DNA of 64,000 bases, taken from contig NZ_RZIJ01000019.1 in assembly GCF_003989665.1 (NCBI RefSeq), forward strand, positions 62,001-126,000, written 5' to 3'. The notes under the pieces were generated by a model. The model did no database searches. It was not told the DNA's origin and saw nothing but the letters and a program-made list of their open reading frames with translations. The position numbers and the translations under genes are program-made. The stretch is from Azospirillum doebereinerae. Its GTDB lineage: Bacteria > Pseudomonadota > Alphaproteobacteria > Azospirillales > Azospirillaceae. Positions 7,985 through 16,900 of this stretch are shown here, piece by piece (the first letter of the stretch is position 1; each line of letters opens with the position of its first letter).

Positions 7985-8371
7985 ATGACCTCGGGCGGCA
8001 AGATCGTTGGGGAATTCACCAAGGGCAAGGTCGACAAGCTGTTGACCCCGGAGGCCGCCGAGACCGGCAACCGGCACCGCATCCGCCATTTCCTGGAGAA
8101 CATGGACGCCGCGATCCTGGAGGCCAACTGCGAGGTCATCGGGCGCGAGCTTCCCAACCTGGACCGGGATTCCTTCCTGCGCATGGCGGTGCGGGTGGCG
8201 GAGCTGCGCGCCGACTACATCCGCGCCGGCATGAAGGCGGCGGAAACACGCCATCCGGAAGCGGCGGCGGTCACCGAACTGATCCGCCTGCGCGCCGCCT
8301 ACGAGGAGATGCAGTCGGTCTACGAGGCGGCGGAACGCGTCATCGAGCGCGGTTACGTGAAGCTGGGGTAG
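7985..8371 (+). CDS. conserved hypothetical protein, helical
   Basis: A 128-residue soluble protein I do not recognise. It is charged and helix-rich: NRHRIRHFLENMDAAILEANCEV in the first half, and a C-terminal half with repeated Glu/Ala/Arg heptad-like spacing (RAAYEEMQSVYEAAERVIERGYVKLG) that could form a coiled coil. No signal peptide or membrane helix is seen. The ATG at 7985 follows GGAACGGAG; a much longer open frame upstream is antisense to purU and not credible. It is divergent from purU with 180 nt between them. Confidence 0.7.
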   Translation: MTSGGKIVGEFTKGKVDKLLTPEAAETGNRHRIRHFLENMDAAILEANCEVIGRELPNLDRDSFLRMAVRVAELRADYIRAGMKAAETRHPEAAAVTELIRLRAAYEEMQSVYEAAERVIERGYVKLG

Positions 8372-8430
8372 GGGCGGGGAGGCCGCACGCTCCGGACGGA
8401 GCCACACCCTCCGGACCGGCGATGCCCGGA

Positions 8431-8469
8431 CAAACAAAACCCCCTCCCCGCCGGCCGGCGGAGAAGGGG
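8431..8469 (-). terminator. Rho-independent terminator of the small coiled-coil gene
   Basis: Imperfect GC-rich stem (8441-8452 with 8457-8469) around a GGCC loop; the minus strand then reads GTTTTGTTTG (8440-8431). It lies 53 nt past the stop codon of the gene at 8522-8689, completing a promoter-gene-terminator unit. Confidence 0.65.
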
Positions 8470-8521
8470 CGCGAAAACGCATCGCATCGAGTGCAGCGTT
8501 CCGGCTCCCGTGGAAACCGGG

Positions 8522-8689
8522 TCAGACGTCCTGGAAATGCTCCAACTCGCGGCGAAGGCTGGTCACCTCCTGCCGCAGACCGACCAAACGCCCGGCATCG
8601 GGAGAGGAGCGGCGCTCCTCCTTTTCAAGTTCGTCCTCGATGTCGCGCTGCTCCTGTCGGATGATGTTGAACAAGGCTTTCCTCAACAT
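8522..8689 (-). CDS. small basic-acidic coiled-coil protein, 55 aa
   Basis: Short gene with all signs of expression. The ATG at 8689 is preceded by a perfect AGGAGGT (8700-8694) at normal spacing, a sigma70-like promoter lies 27-55 nt upstream, and a terminator follows. The product begins MLRKALFNIIRQEQRDIEDE and continues with alternating charged residues (LEKEERRSS, then RQEVTSLRRELEHFQDV), consistent with two amphipathic helices separated by a Pro-Asp-Ala-Gly turn. It has no Cys or Trp and no membrane segment. I do not know its function; size and charge suggest an adaptor or nucleic-acid-associated helper. The plus-strand frame over the same bases is its antisense shadow. Confidence 0.72.
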   Translation of the reverse strand: MLRKALFNIIRQEQRDIEDELEKEERRSSPDAGRLVGLRQEVTSLRRELEHFQDV

Positions 8690-8715
8690 CGCCACCTCCT
8701 GAGCTTGTCTCTAAA

Positions 8716-8744
8716 ATTTTAGCGCTTTCCCGCATCATCTTCAA
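8716..8744 (-). promoter_or_regulatory. sigma70-like promoter for the 55-aa gene
   Basis: On the minus strand TTGAAG (8744-8739), a 17-nt spacer, then TAAAAT (8721-8716). The -10 box is half of a 10-bp palindrome TAAAATTTTA (8712-8721), which could be a regulator site or chance in a short AT-rich stretch. The start codon is 27 nt downstream. Confidence 0.6.
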
Positions 8745-8837
8745 GCAACCGTTCATGTCTGTCGAATCATCATCGGGTCAACCCCACAGGCATGACGAAA
8801 CGCACACAAATATTCGAAGTCGGTAACCCTGCGTCAC

Positions 8838-8912
8838 TTGACAACACTTTTTCGCATGCCCATTGGTTAACGATTGATGGATAGCGGCCAAGCTCACGGC
8901 CGTTGCTTTTTT
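8838..8912 (+). promoter_or_regulatory. possible promoter and leader hairpin before the amidase gene
   Basis: A consensus -35 box TTGACA (8838-8843) has no clear -10 box at 17 nt (CATTGG). Downstream, CGGCC (8885-8889) pairs with GGCCG (8898-8902), followed after 4 nt by TTTTTT (8907-8912), resembling a short terminator 24 nt before the amidase ATG. It may attenuate the amidase transcript or end a tiny RNA. Evidence is weak. Confidence 0.3.
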
Positions 8913-8935
8913 CGACGGCGTGGTGTTTGGAACTC

Positions 8936-9742
8936 ATGGACCGCAGACGGCTTTTCGGACTGGCCCTGACGCTGCCGCTGGCGGCCTTGCCCCTGTTCGC
9001 CGGCCCGGCGGCCTCCGCCGCGCCGGAGCGCAAGCCGGCCTCCAAACCGGCGATAGGCAACCGGCTGGTGATGCTCGATCCCGGTCATGGCGGGGCCGAT
9101 CCCGGTGCCATCGGCACGCTCGGCACCCGAGAAAAGGACGTCACGCTGGACATCGCGCGCGCGGTCGCCCGCACGCTGCGCGAGCGCCACCGCGTCACCG
9201 CCCGGCTGACCCGCGACGACGACCGCTTCCTGGCGCTGGAGGAGCGCGTCGCGCTGACGCGCAAGGCCGGCGCCGACCTGTTCGTGTCGATCCACGCCGA
9301 CAGCGCCCCCAGCACCCAGGCGCGCGGGCTGTCGGCCTACACGCTGTCCGACAAGGCATCGGACGCCTTCGCCTCGCGGCTGGCGCAGCAGGAGAACCGG
9401 GCCGACCGCTACGGCGGGCTGGAGATCAAGGGCACCACCAGGGTGGTCAAGGACATCCTGATCGACCTCACCGCCCGCCACACCCGCAACGCCTCGCTGG
9501 TCGCCCGCCAGGCCTTGGTGCGCGGCGCCGGCAAGGATTTGCGCCTGCTGGACAACCCGATGCGCTCGGCCAACTTCGCGGTGCTGAAGGCGCCCGACGT
9601 GCCCTCGGTGCTGGTCGAGACCGGCTTCCTGTCGAACCCCCATGACGAGAGGATCCTGCGCGACGCCAACGCCCGTCTGGTGGTCGCCCGCGTGCTGGCG
9701 CGCGAGATTGCCGCCGTGCTGACCGCCAGAGGTTTCGCCTGA
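8936..9742 (+). CDS. N-acetylmuramoyl-L-alanine amidase (Amidase_3), exported
   Basis: Zinc amidase that cuts the stem peptide from MurNAc, used in cell separation and wall turnover. Length is 268 residues. The N terminus MDRRRLFGLALTLPLAALP ending near PAASA looks like a signal peptide with a twin-arginine start, so it acts in the periplasm. The catalytic domain begins VMLDPGHGGADPGAIG (zinc His), with the Glu of the zinc site likely in the TREKDV segment, SIHADSAP (second zinc His) and VLVETGFLSNPHDE (catalytic Glu). The ATG at 8936 places the signal peptide at the start; an earlier frame extension to 8903 lacks it. No AMIN or LysM targeting domain is present, so targeting must rely on another factor. 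Confidence 0.93.
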   Translation: MDRRRLFGLALTLPLAALPLFAGPAASAAPERKPASKPAIGNRLVMLDPGHGGADPGAIGTLGTREKDVTLDIARAVARTLRERHRVTARLTRDDDRFLALEERVALTRKAGADLFVSIHADSAPSTQARGLSAYTLSDKASDAFASRLAQQENRADRYGGLEIKGTTRVVKDILIDLTARHTRNASLVARQALVRGAGKDLRLLDNPMRSANFAVLKAPDVPSVLVETGFLSNPHDERILRDANARLVVARVLAREIAAVLTARGFA

Positions 9743-9953
9743 TCCCGAGCGCCTCTCCCGGCCCTGTTGTGCGATGCGATATTCCCTTCGCACCCGCAGC
9801 GAGTGCAACATCCGTGCATCACCGATGGACAAATCGACGATGACCCGTAGGAACCTCCAAATTCCCCATTGCCATCCCCCGCTGGCCGTGACTTTTTCGC
9901 GCCGCCCGTCCCATCGGCGGGCCAGCGGGGACGCTGACCGGGGGAGGCATGTC

Positions 9954-10571
9954 GTGACGGGGTCGAGCCGCCTTGGAGGGTTCGCAGCGACGCTCAGGCT
10001 GGCGCTGATCGGCGCCGCGCTGGCGGCGGGACCGTTGCTGTCGGGCTGCGCGCCCCTGCTGCTCGGCGGGGGGGCCACCGCCGCCGTCGCCGCGTCCGAG
10101 CATCGCGGCCTGAAGGGCTTCGCCAGCGACACCCAGATCCGGGCCAGCATCAACCACCTGTGGCTCCAGCATTCGCTGGACATGACCAACCGCATCGGCC
10201 TGACCATCGACCAGGGCCGCGTCCTGCTGACCGGCCGCGCCGCCGACGCCCAGATGCGCCTGGACGCCGTCCGGCTCGCCTGGCAGGCCGAGGGGGTGCA
10301 GGAGGTCATCAACGAAATCCAGGTCGACAAGGGCGCCGGCATCGCCGACGACGCCCGCGACACCTGGATTTCGACCCAGCTCCGCACCAGACTCACCTTC
10401 GACGGTGACATTCATAGCCAGAATTACAGCATCGATACCGTCGATGGGGTTGTCTATCTGATGGGCGTCGCCACCACGCAGGAGGAGCTGGACCGCGTCA
10501 TCCAGCACGCCCGCTCGGTGGCCAGCGTCCAGCGCGTCGTCAACTACGTCCGCCTTCTCGCCAGCCTCTGA
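9954..10571 (+). CDS. two-BON-domain outer-membrane lipoprotein (DolP/YraP-like)
   Basis: Predicted lipoprotein of 205 residues. The GTG start at 9954 is supported by GGGGGAGG six nt upstream and places a signal peptide (hydrophobic LRLALIGAALAAGPLLSGC) with lipobox LSGC near residue 32 at the N terminus. Two BON domains follow: about 60-125 (DTQIRASINHLWL ... GLTIDQGRVLLTGRA) and 130-205 (ISTQLRTRLTFDGDI ... DGVVYLMGVA). DolP of enterobacteria helps outer-membrane integrity and amidase activation, which fits the amidase gene immediately upstream. An earlier frame start at 9774 has no ribosome site or signal peptide. Confidence 0.88.
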   Translation: MTGSSRLGGFAATLRLALIGAALAAGPLLSGCAPLLLGGGATAAVAASEHRGLKGFASDTQIRASINHLWLQHSLDMTNRIGLTIDQGRVLLTGRAADAQMRLDAVRLAWQAEGVQEVINEIQVDKGAGIADDARDTWISTQLRTRLTFDGDIHSQNYSIDTVDGVVYLMGVATTQEELDRVIQHARSVASVQRVVNYVRLLASL

Positions 10572-10589
10572 GATCGAAACCGCACCGCC

Positions 10590-11945
10590 ATGGCCTCCGC
10601 CTTTGCCCGCGTGACCGCGTTTGTCCGCATCGCCGCCGCCGCCCTCGCCCTGCTGCTGGCGGTCGCGATGGCGGCCGGCCCCGCCGTGGCGCAGGATCCG
10701 GGGCCGGCGAACCGCCTGTTCGTGCAGGCGATGCAGTTGCTCCGGCAGGCCGACAACACCTACGACGTCGCCGAGGAGTCGCGCCTGTTGAAGGAGGCCG
10801 ACAAGCTGTTTAACGAGATCGTGACCAAGTATCCGGACAGCCCGCTGGCGGTTCAGTTGGTCACCAACCAGTTCGTCGGCGACTTCGACTTCTACGAGTT
10901 CCGCTCGCGCATCCGCGCCATGGTCTGCAACGAGCCGCTCAGCAGCCTGTGTTACCTGCACCGCATCGGCGAGATGCTGCCGCCGGTGGAGACGCCCATC
11001 GCCGCCGCGCGCTGGGACTGGCTGTCGCTGGCCGTCGCCTACCAGCAGATCGGCGATGTCGGTCGCGCCAAGGAGATCGTCGCCCCCTTCGTCAGCGCCG
11101 TGCGGCGCGGTGGCATCAACGACAGTGCCGGCCAGGACCTGTTCGTCGCCCGCGCGCTGGCCTTGATGGGGCAGACGCAACTGGCCCTGGACATCACGCG
11201 GCAGATCGCCGACTGCTCCACCCGCATCTACAACCTCGCCGACATTGCCAAGGCGGCGGCGTGGCGCGGCGATTCCGGGCTGGCCAACGCGCTCGCCGAC
11301 GAGGCCAAGGCCTACGCCACCGCCCGCAACTGCTCCTGGGAGCTCGGGCTGGTCTCGCAGGCCCTTCTGCGCGCCGGCAAGGAGGCGCAGGCGCGCACCC
11401 TGTTCCTGAACACGGTCGAGACCCAGTTCTCGAAGTTCAAGGAGACCAAGGGCGACTGCTGCCCGCCGGAGTTGGCCGTGGCGGCGTCGGAGATGGGCGA
11501 CGCCAATCTGGCGCTCAACCTGCTGCGCACGGTGCAGGACGAGAATCCCTGGACCATCCCGGCGGTGCTGGGCCGTCTGGCCCGCCGTGGCGAGGCCAAC
11601 GCCGCCCTGTCCTACGCCGAGCAGGTGCCCGACATCGACACCCGCGGCGAGGCGCTGGCCGAGCTGGTCGAGGCGGCGCAGAAGCGCGGCGACCCGGCCG
11701 CAGCCAACGACCTGCTGCGCCGCCTGAACAAACTGGTGGACGAGGCCGCCGGCCGCCGTCCCGGTCTGCTGGCGCAGAAGGCCAAGGCGGAGAAGGTCTT
11801 CTACAACGACGACCGCTGGCGCCGGAGCTTCCAACTGGCGATCAACGCGGCGGAGAAGTCGAGCAACTTCGTCCGGCGCGACATCGGCGCGCCGCTGCTG
11901 GCGGCGCTGGTCCGCATCGAGACCGGGCTGCCGATGCTCGATTGA
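10590..11945 (+). CDS. exported TPR-like repeat protein of unknown function
   Basis: A 451-residue protein with a classic signal peptide (AAAALALLLAVAMAAGPAVAQ, cleavage after residue ~35), so periplasmic. The mature part is all-helical with repeated Ala/Leu patterns resembling tetratricopeptide repeats, e.g. AVAYQQIGDVGRAKEIV, DIAKAAAWRGDSGLANALADEAKAYA and RRGEANAALSYAEQV. It contains about seven cysteines, including an adjacent pair in GDCCPPEL, unusual for a simple TPR scaffold and possibly disulphide-forming. It starts 18 nt after the BON lipoprotein gene and is likely co-transcribed with it and the amidase. No exact family is recognised; an envelope assembly or scaffold role is inference. 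Confidence 0.75.
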   Translation: MASAFARVTAFVRIAAAALALLLAVAMAAGPAVAQDPGPANRLFVQAMQLLRQADNTYDVAEESRLLKEADKLFNEIVTKYPDSPLAVQLVTNQFVGDFDFYEFRSRIRAMVCNEPLSSLCYLHRIGEMLPPVETPIAAARWDWLSLAVAYQQIGDVGRAKEIVAPFVSAVRRGGINDSAGQDLFVARALALMGQTQLALDITRQIADCSTRIYNLADIAKAAAWRGDSGLANALADEAKAYATARNCSWELGLVSQALLRAGKEAQARTLFLNTVETQFSKFKETKGDCCPPELAVAASEMGDANLALNLLRTVQDENPWTIPAVLGRLARRGEANAALSYAEQVPDIDTRGEALAELVEAAQKRGDPAAANDLLRRLNKLVDEAAGRRPGLLAQKAKAEKVFYNDDRWRRSFQLAINAAEKSSNFVRRDIGAPLLAALVRIETGLPMLD

Positions 11946-12040
11946 GGTTTCCTCCCCGCTTGCCCCGCCCAGCGGGGGAGGGTTAGGGTGGGGGCAAGCG
12001 GGGCGGAAACCTTCACGAGGCCGCCCTTCACGAGGCCGCC
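11945..12040. repeat. palindromic element plus 15-bp tandem duplication
   Basis: Between two convergent genes lie a 13-bp perfect inverted repeat CCCCGCTTGCCCC (11954-11966) and GGGGCAAGCGGGG (11991-12003), extended outward by AGGTTTCC/GGAAACCT. The spacer includes AGCGGGGGAGGGTTAGGG, similar to the repeat at 51300-51375. It is followed by a perfect direct duplication of CTTCACGAGGCCGCC (12011-12025 and 12026-12040). The palindrome may act as a bidirectional terminator or belong to a dispersed repeat family. Confidence 0.55.
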
Positions 12041-12058
12041 GTGTACAACCGCGCCGGC

Positions 12059-12709
12059 TCAGGCCGGCGCCACGCCCTGGATGAAAAGATCCACCGCCTT
12101 GGCGACGAAGGCCGCGCGCTCCTCCGCGCTCGGCTCCGGGCAAAGGCCGACGACCAGTGCGCAATGCGGGCCGCCCTGCATCGCGCTGAGAAACTGCATG
12201 GCGGCGAAGGCCGGGTCGGGGGTGCGGATCAAACCACGTTGGTTCAACCGCTCGAACAGGGCGGTGAAGGTCGCGATCCCCTTTTCCGGCCCGGCCTGGA
12301 AATAAAGCCGCGCCACCTCGGGCATTCGCAGGGATTCGCCCAGCACCGACCGGTAGACCCGGATCGCCGCGTCCGACCAGATCAGCTCGGCGAAGCGCCC
12401 GCCGACCTGGATCAGCACATCGCGCAACGGCAGGTCGTCGAACTCGTCCGGCTGGAACCGCATGCCGCGCCGGTCGCATTCGGCGCCGATGGTCGCGGTG
12501 TACAGCTCCTCCTTGGAGGGGAAGCGGGTGTAGAGCGTCGTCTTCGACACGCGCGCCCGCTGCGCCACCAGATCCATCGAGGCGGCGGCGTAGCCGATTT
12601 CCAGGAAGATTTCGCGGGCGGCGGCCAGGATCTGCTCGGCCTTGGCGTCTGGCTTGGACTCGATCCGGGAGTCCGGGGCTAGTGGCTGGGATTCGGTCTC
12701 TGACTGCAC
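12059..12709 (-). CDS. TetR/AcrR-family regulator of the divergent RND pump
   Basis: Repressor-type protein of 216 residues. The helix-turn-helix covers about residues 20-65: AEQILAAAREIFLEIGYAAASMD and VSKTTLYTRFPSKEELY. The C-terminal part (PDPAFAAMQFLSAMQGG, AVDLFIQGVA) matches TetR_C ligand-binding domains of efflux regulators. The GTG at 12709 is the only sensible start upstream of the DNA-binding domain; no ATG exists before residue 45. It is divergent from the efflux operon with 90 nt between them, containing an inverted pair of CAGTGCAGT half-sites, so it most likely represses both itself and the pump. The inducer is unknown. Confidence 0.88.
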   Translation of the reverse strand: MQSETESQPLAPDSRIESKPDAKAEQILAAAREIFLEIGYAAASMDLVAQRARVSKTTLYTRFPSKEELYTATIGAECDRRGMRFQPDEFDDLPLRDVLIQVGGRFAELIWSDAAIRVYRSVLGESLRMPEVARLYFQAGPEKGIATFTALFERLNQRGLIRTPDPAFAAMQFLSAMQGGPHCALVVGLCPEPSAEERAAFVAKAVDLFIQGVAPA

Positions 12710-12782
12710 TGAACTGTACCGTTCACTCTTGACGTTGGCCGGCTTGCGGAGTAGGAGGCTAACAGTACGATACAGTGCAGTC
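12702..12782. promoter_or_regulatory. operator pair and promoter between TetR gene and RND operon
   Basis: GACTGCACTG (12702-12711) and CAGTGCAGTC (12773-12782) are perfect inverse copies 61 nt apart; the first overlaps the start of the TetR gene and the second lies 17 nt before the pump ATG. Between them is a -35 box TTGACG (12729-12734) with TAGGAG after 17 nt (12752-12757) for the pump direction. A dimer at each arm could block both directions or loop the DNA. Confidence 0.6.
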
Positions 12783-12799
12783 CAGCGGGGAGACGTGGT

Positions 12800-13915
12800 A
12801 TGACCGGGTGGCAGGGGCGACGCGTCAAGCGCGGGGTCGTGGCGGCGGCCGGAATGCTGGCCTTGGCCGGCGCCTTGAGCGGCTGCAAGGAGACCCAGTC
12901 GGCCGCCCCGCCGGCGGTCGAGGTCAAGCCGGTTCGCGTCGCCACCGTGACGCTGGAGCCGGCGACCGAAACCGTCCGCTACCCCGCCGTGATCCGCCCG
13001 CGCGTCGAGGCCGACGTCGGCTTTCGCGTCGGCGGCAAGGTGATCGCCCGGCTGGTCGAGGTGGGAAGCCGCGTCGAACCCGGTATGGCGCTGGCGAAGA
13101 TCGACCCGACCGATCTCCAGCTCCAGATCAAGGCGGCCGAGGCGCAGCTCGCTTCGGCCCGCTCCGACGCGGCCAACGCGCGCGGCGATTTCGCCCGCTA
13201 TTCCACCCTGCGCCAGGGCGAATGGACGACCCGCCAGGAATACGACCGCCGCAAGACGACGCTGGACAAGGCCGAGGCCCATGTCCGCGAGGTCGAGGCG
13301 CAGCTTCGCGTGCTCACCAACTCCTCGCGCTACGCCACGCTGGTCGCCGACGAGGCCGGGGTGGTGACCGCGACGCTGGTCGAGCCGGGGCAGGTGGTGG
13401 CGCAGGGTCAGACCGCGCTGCGCGTCGCCCGGCTGGGCGCGGTGGAGGCGGTGGCCAACATCCCCGAACAGCAGCTCGGCGGCCTGCCCAAGCGCGCCCT
13501 GTCGGTGGAGCTGTGGTCGCAGCCCGGCAATCCCATCGCCGGCACCTTGCGCGAACTCTCGCCCAGCGCCGACCCCGACACCCGCACCTATCAGGCCAAG
13601 ATAGCCCTCGACAACCCGCCGCCGGGCGTCCAACTCGGCATGACCGCGACGGTGACCGCCCGGCTCGACCATGGCGGCATGGTCGCCCGCTTGCCGATCA
13701 GCGCCCTGACCCAGCGCGACCAGAAGCCCGCCGTCTGGGTGCTGCCGGCCTCGGCCGACACGCTGGAGCTGCGGCCGGTGGCCGTCGCCGCCTACGCCGG
13801 GGACGTCGCCGTCGTCGCCGAGGGCTTGAAGGCCGGCGAGCGGGTCGTCACCGCCGGGGTGCACAAGCTCGACGCCGGCCAGAAGGTCCGCGTCTGGACG
13901 GAGCCGACGCGATGA
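12800..13915 (+). CDS. RND efflux periplasmic adaptor (membrane fusion) lipoprotein
   Basis: Adaptor linking an RND pump to an outer-membrane channel, 371 residues. The signal sequence ends in lipobox LSGC (Cys about residue 29). Then come the beta-barrel/lipoyl segment VEADVGFRVGGKVIARLVEVGSRVEPGMALAKID, an alpha hairpin (about 105-165) rich in Ala/Glu/Arg, and a second lipoyl half GVVTATLVEPGQVVAQGQTALRVA, matching HlyD_D23. ATG 12800 has GGGGAG 8 nt upstream. Its stop overlaps the permease start by 4 nt (ATGA). No outer-membrane TolC-type gene is linked, so a shared channel is probably used. Confidence 0.93.
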   Translation: MTGWQGRRVKRGVVAAAGMLALAGALSGCKETQSAAPPAVEVKPVRVATVTLEPATETVRYPAVIRPRVEADVGFRVGGKVIARLVEVGSRVEPGMALAKIDPTDLQLQIKAAEAQLASARSDAANARGDFARYSTLRQGEWTTRQEYDRRKTTLDKAEAHVREVEAQLRVLTNSSRYATLVADEAGVVTATLVEPGQVVAQGQTALRVARLGAVEAVANIPEQQLGGLPKRALSVELWSQPGNPIAGTLRELSPSADPDTRTYQAKIALDNPPPGVQLGMTATVTARLDHGGMVARLPISALTQRDQKPAVWVLPASADTLELRPVAVAAYAGDVAVVAEGLKAGERVVTAGVHKLDAGQKVRVWTEPTR

Positions 13916-16900
13916 ACCACCACCGGGGCAATCTGTCGGCCTGGGCGCTGTCGCACCGCACGCTCGTGCTGTTCATGATGCTGGCCAGCGTGCTGGCCGG
14001 CGCGCTCGCTTATAAAAATCTGGGCCGGGCCGAGGATCCGTCCTTCACCTTCAAGGTGATGATCGTTCAGACCCAATGGCCGGGCGCCACCGCGCGCGAG
14101 GTCGAGCAGTTCGTCACCGACCGCATCGAGAAGACGCTGGAGCAGGTGCCCTACTACGACGTCGCGCGCAGCTATTCCAAACCCGGCGAGTCGGTGATCT
14201 TCGTCCAGCTCAAGGACTACACCCCGCCGAAGATGGTGCCCGATTTGTGGTACCAAGTCCGCAAGAAGATCGGCGACATGCGCCAGTCCCTGCCGAACGG
14301 CGTGCAGGGGCCGTTCTTCAACGACGAGTTCGGCGACGTCTATTCCGCCATCTACGCCTTCACCGGCGCCGACTTCACCCCGGCCCAGCTCAAGAAGGTC
14401 GCCGACCAGACCCGCACCCGGCTGCTGACCCTGCCCGGCGTCGAGAAGGTCGACCTGATCGCCCAGCAGGAGGAGCGCGTCTACGTCGAGATCTCCAGCC
14501 AGCGGCTCGCCAGTTTCGGCCTGCCGGTGGAATCGGTGATCCAGGCGCTCCAGCGCGAGAACGCCATCGCGGCGGCGGGCGACGTGGACACCGGGTCGCA
14601 GCGCGTCTACGTCCGCGTCGACCTGGGGCTGGACACGGCGGAGTCGGTGCGCGCCATCCCGGTCGCGGTCAACGGGCGGATGCTGACCATCGGCGACGTG
14701 GCCGAGGTCAGGCGCGGCTACGTCGAGCCCAGCCGCTACACCCTGCGCTACAAGGGCCAGGACGCCATCGGGCTGGGCGTGGTGATGGCCAAGGGCGGCA
14801 ACGTCCTGCAACTGGGCGAGCGGCTCGACGCCGCCATGGAGGGCATCCGCACCGGGCTGCCGGCCGGGCTGGAGGTGGCGCAGATCGCCGACCAGCCGAC
14901 CGTGGTCGAGCACTCGGTCGGCGAGTTCATGGACTCGCTGGGCGAGGCGCTGGCCATCGTCATCCTGGTCAGCCTCGTCAGCCTGGGCTGGCGCACCGGC
15001 ATCGTCGTGGCGCTGGCGGTGCCGCTGGTGCTGGCGATGACGCTGGTGGCGATGCAGATCCTGCACATCGACCTGCAGCGCATCTCGCTGGGCGCGCTGA
15101 TCATCGCGCTCGGCCTGCTGGTGGACGACGCCATCATCGCGGTGGAGATGATGGTGGTGAAGATGGAGCAGGGCTGGGACCGGCTGAAGGCCGGCGCCTT
15201 CGCCTATGAATCCACCGCCTTCCCGATGTTGAGCGGCACCGTCGTCACGGCGGCGGGCTTCGTGCCGGTCGGCTTCGCGGCCTCGGCGGCGGGCGAGTAC
15301 ACCAACTCGATCTTCTGGGTGGTCGGGCTGTCGCTGATGCTGTCCTGGATCGTGGCGGTGATCTTCACCCCCTATCTGGGCTGGCTGCTGCTGCCCAAGC
15401 CCAAGCACGTCGTGGCCGACGGGCACGAGCTGGAGATCTACGGCACGCGCGGCTACCGCATCCTGCGCTCGCTGATCACGGCCTGCGTGCGGGCGCGCTG
15501 GCTGACCATCGGCGTCACCGTCGCAGCCTTCGTGGTGGCGCTGGTCGGCTTCGGCCATGTCCAGCAGCAGTTCTTCCCCTCGGCCAGCCGGCCGGAGCTT
15601 CTGATCGACCTGCGTCTGGCCGAAGGCTCCTCCTTCGAGGCGACGGCGGCGGAGGTGCGGAAGATGGAGGCGGCGCTCGCCACGGATCCCGACGTGGATT
15701 ACTGGGTGGCCTACACCGGCGGCGGCTCGCCGCGCTTCTACCTGCCGCTGGATCAGCAGTTGCAGACCGCCAACTTCGCCCAGTTCATGGTGATGACCAA
15801 GGGGCTGAAGGAGCGCGAACATTTCATCGAGCGCGTGGAACCGACCCTGGAGGCCGATTACCCCGCCGCCCGCGTCCGCATCGGCCGGCTGGAGAACGGC
15901 CCGCCGGTCGGCTACCCGGTGCAGTTCCGCGTCACCGGCGACGACCCGGCGACGATCCGCAAGATCGCCTATCAGGTGCGCGACACCATGCGCGCGCATT
16001 CCAACACCGCCAACGTCCACCTCGACTGGGACGAGATGTCCAAGCGCGTCCGGCTGGAGGTCGACACCGCCAAGGCCCGCGCGCTCGGCGTGTCGAAGCA
16101 GGATCTGTCCAACGCGCTGCAACTTCTGCTGAACGGCATGTCGGTCACCCAGTACCGCGAGGGCACCGAGCTGATCGGCGTCATGCTGCGCACCACCCCG
16201 GACGAGCGGCTGGACCTGTCGCGGCTGGGGGAACTCAGCGTCCGCACCGGCCAGGGCACCGCCGTGCCGCTGAGCCAAGTCGCCGCCGTGCGCTACGAGC
16301 TGGAGGAGCCGGTGCTGTGGCGCCGTGCACGCGAGACGACGATGACGGTCAAGGGCGACGTCACCGGCGGGCTTCAGGCCCCGGTGGTCAGCACCCAGCT
16401 GAACGCCGAGCTGGACGCTCTGCGCGCCACGCTGCCCGGCGGCTACGCCATCACCATGGGCGGCGCCATCGAGGAGAGCGCCAAGGGCCAGGATTCGATC
16501 AACGCGATGATGCCGCTGATGCTGCTGATCATGGTCGCCACGCTGATGCTGCAATTGCAGAGCTTCTCGCGGGTGTTCCTGGTGCTGCTGACGGCGCCGC
16601 TGGGGCTGATCGGGGTGACGGCGTCGCTGCTGCTGTTCAACCTGCCCTTCGGCTTCGTGGCGATGCTGGGGGTGATCGCGCTGGCCGGGATCATCATGCG
16701 CAACTCGGTCATCCTGGTCGACCAGATCGAGCAGGACATCCGCTCGGGCCGCTCGCGCTGGGACAGCATCGTCGAGGCGACGGTGCGCCGCGCCCGGCCC
16801 ATCGCGCTCACGGCGGCGGCGGCGATCCTGGCGATGATCCCGCTGACCCAGAGCGTCTTCTGGGGCCCGATGGCCGTCGCCATCATGGGCGGTCTGGCGG

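Noticed and set aside
8510-8722. Plus-strand 70-codon frame
   Set aside because: It is antisense to the 55-aa gene at 8522-8689, which has ribosome site, promoter and terminator; the plus frame has none.
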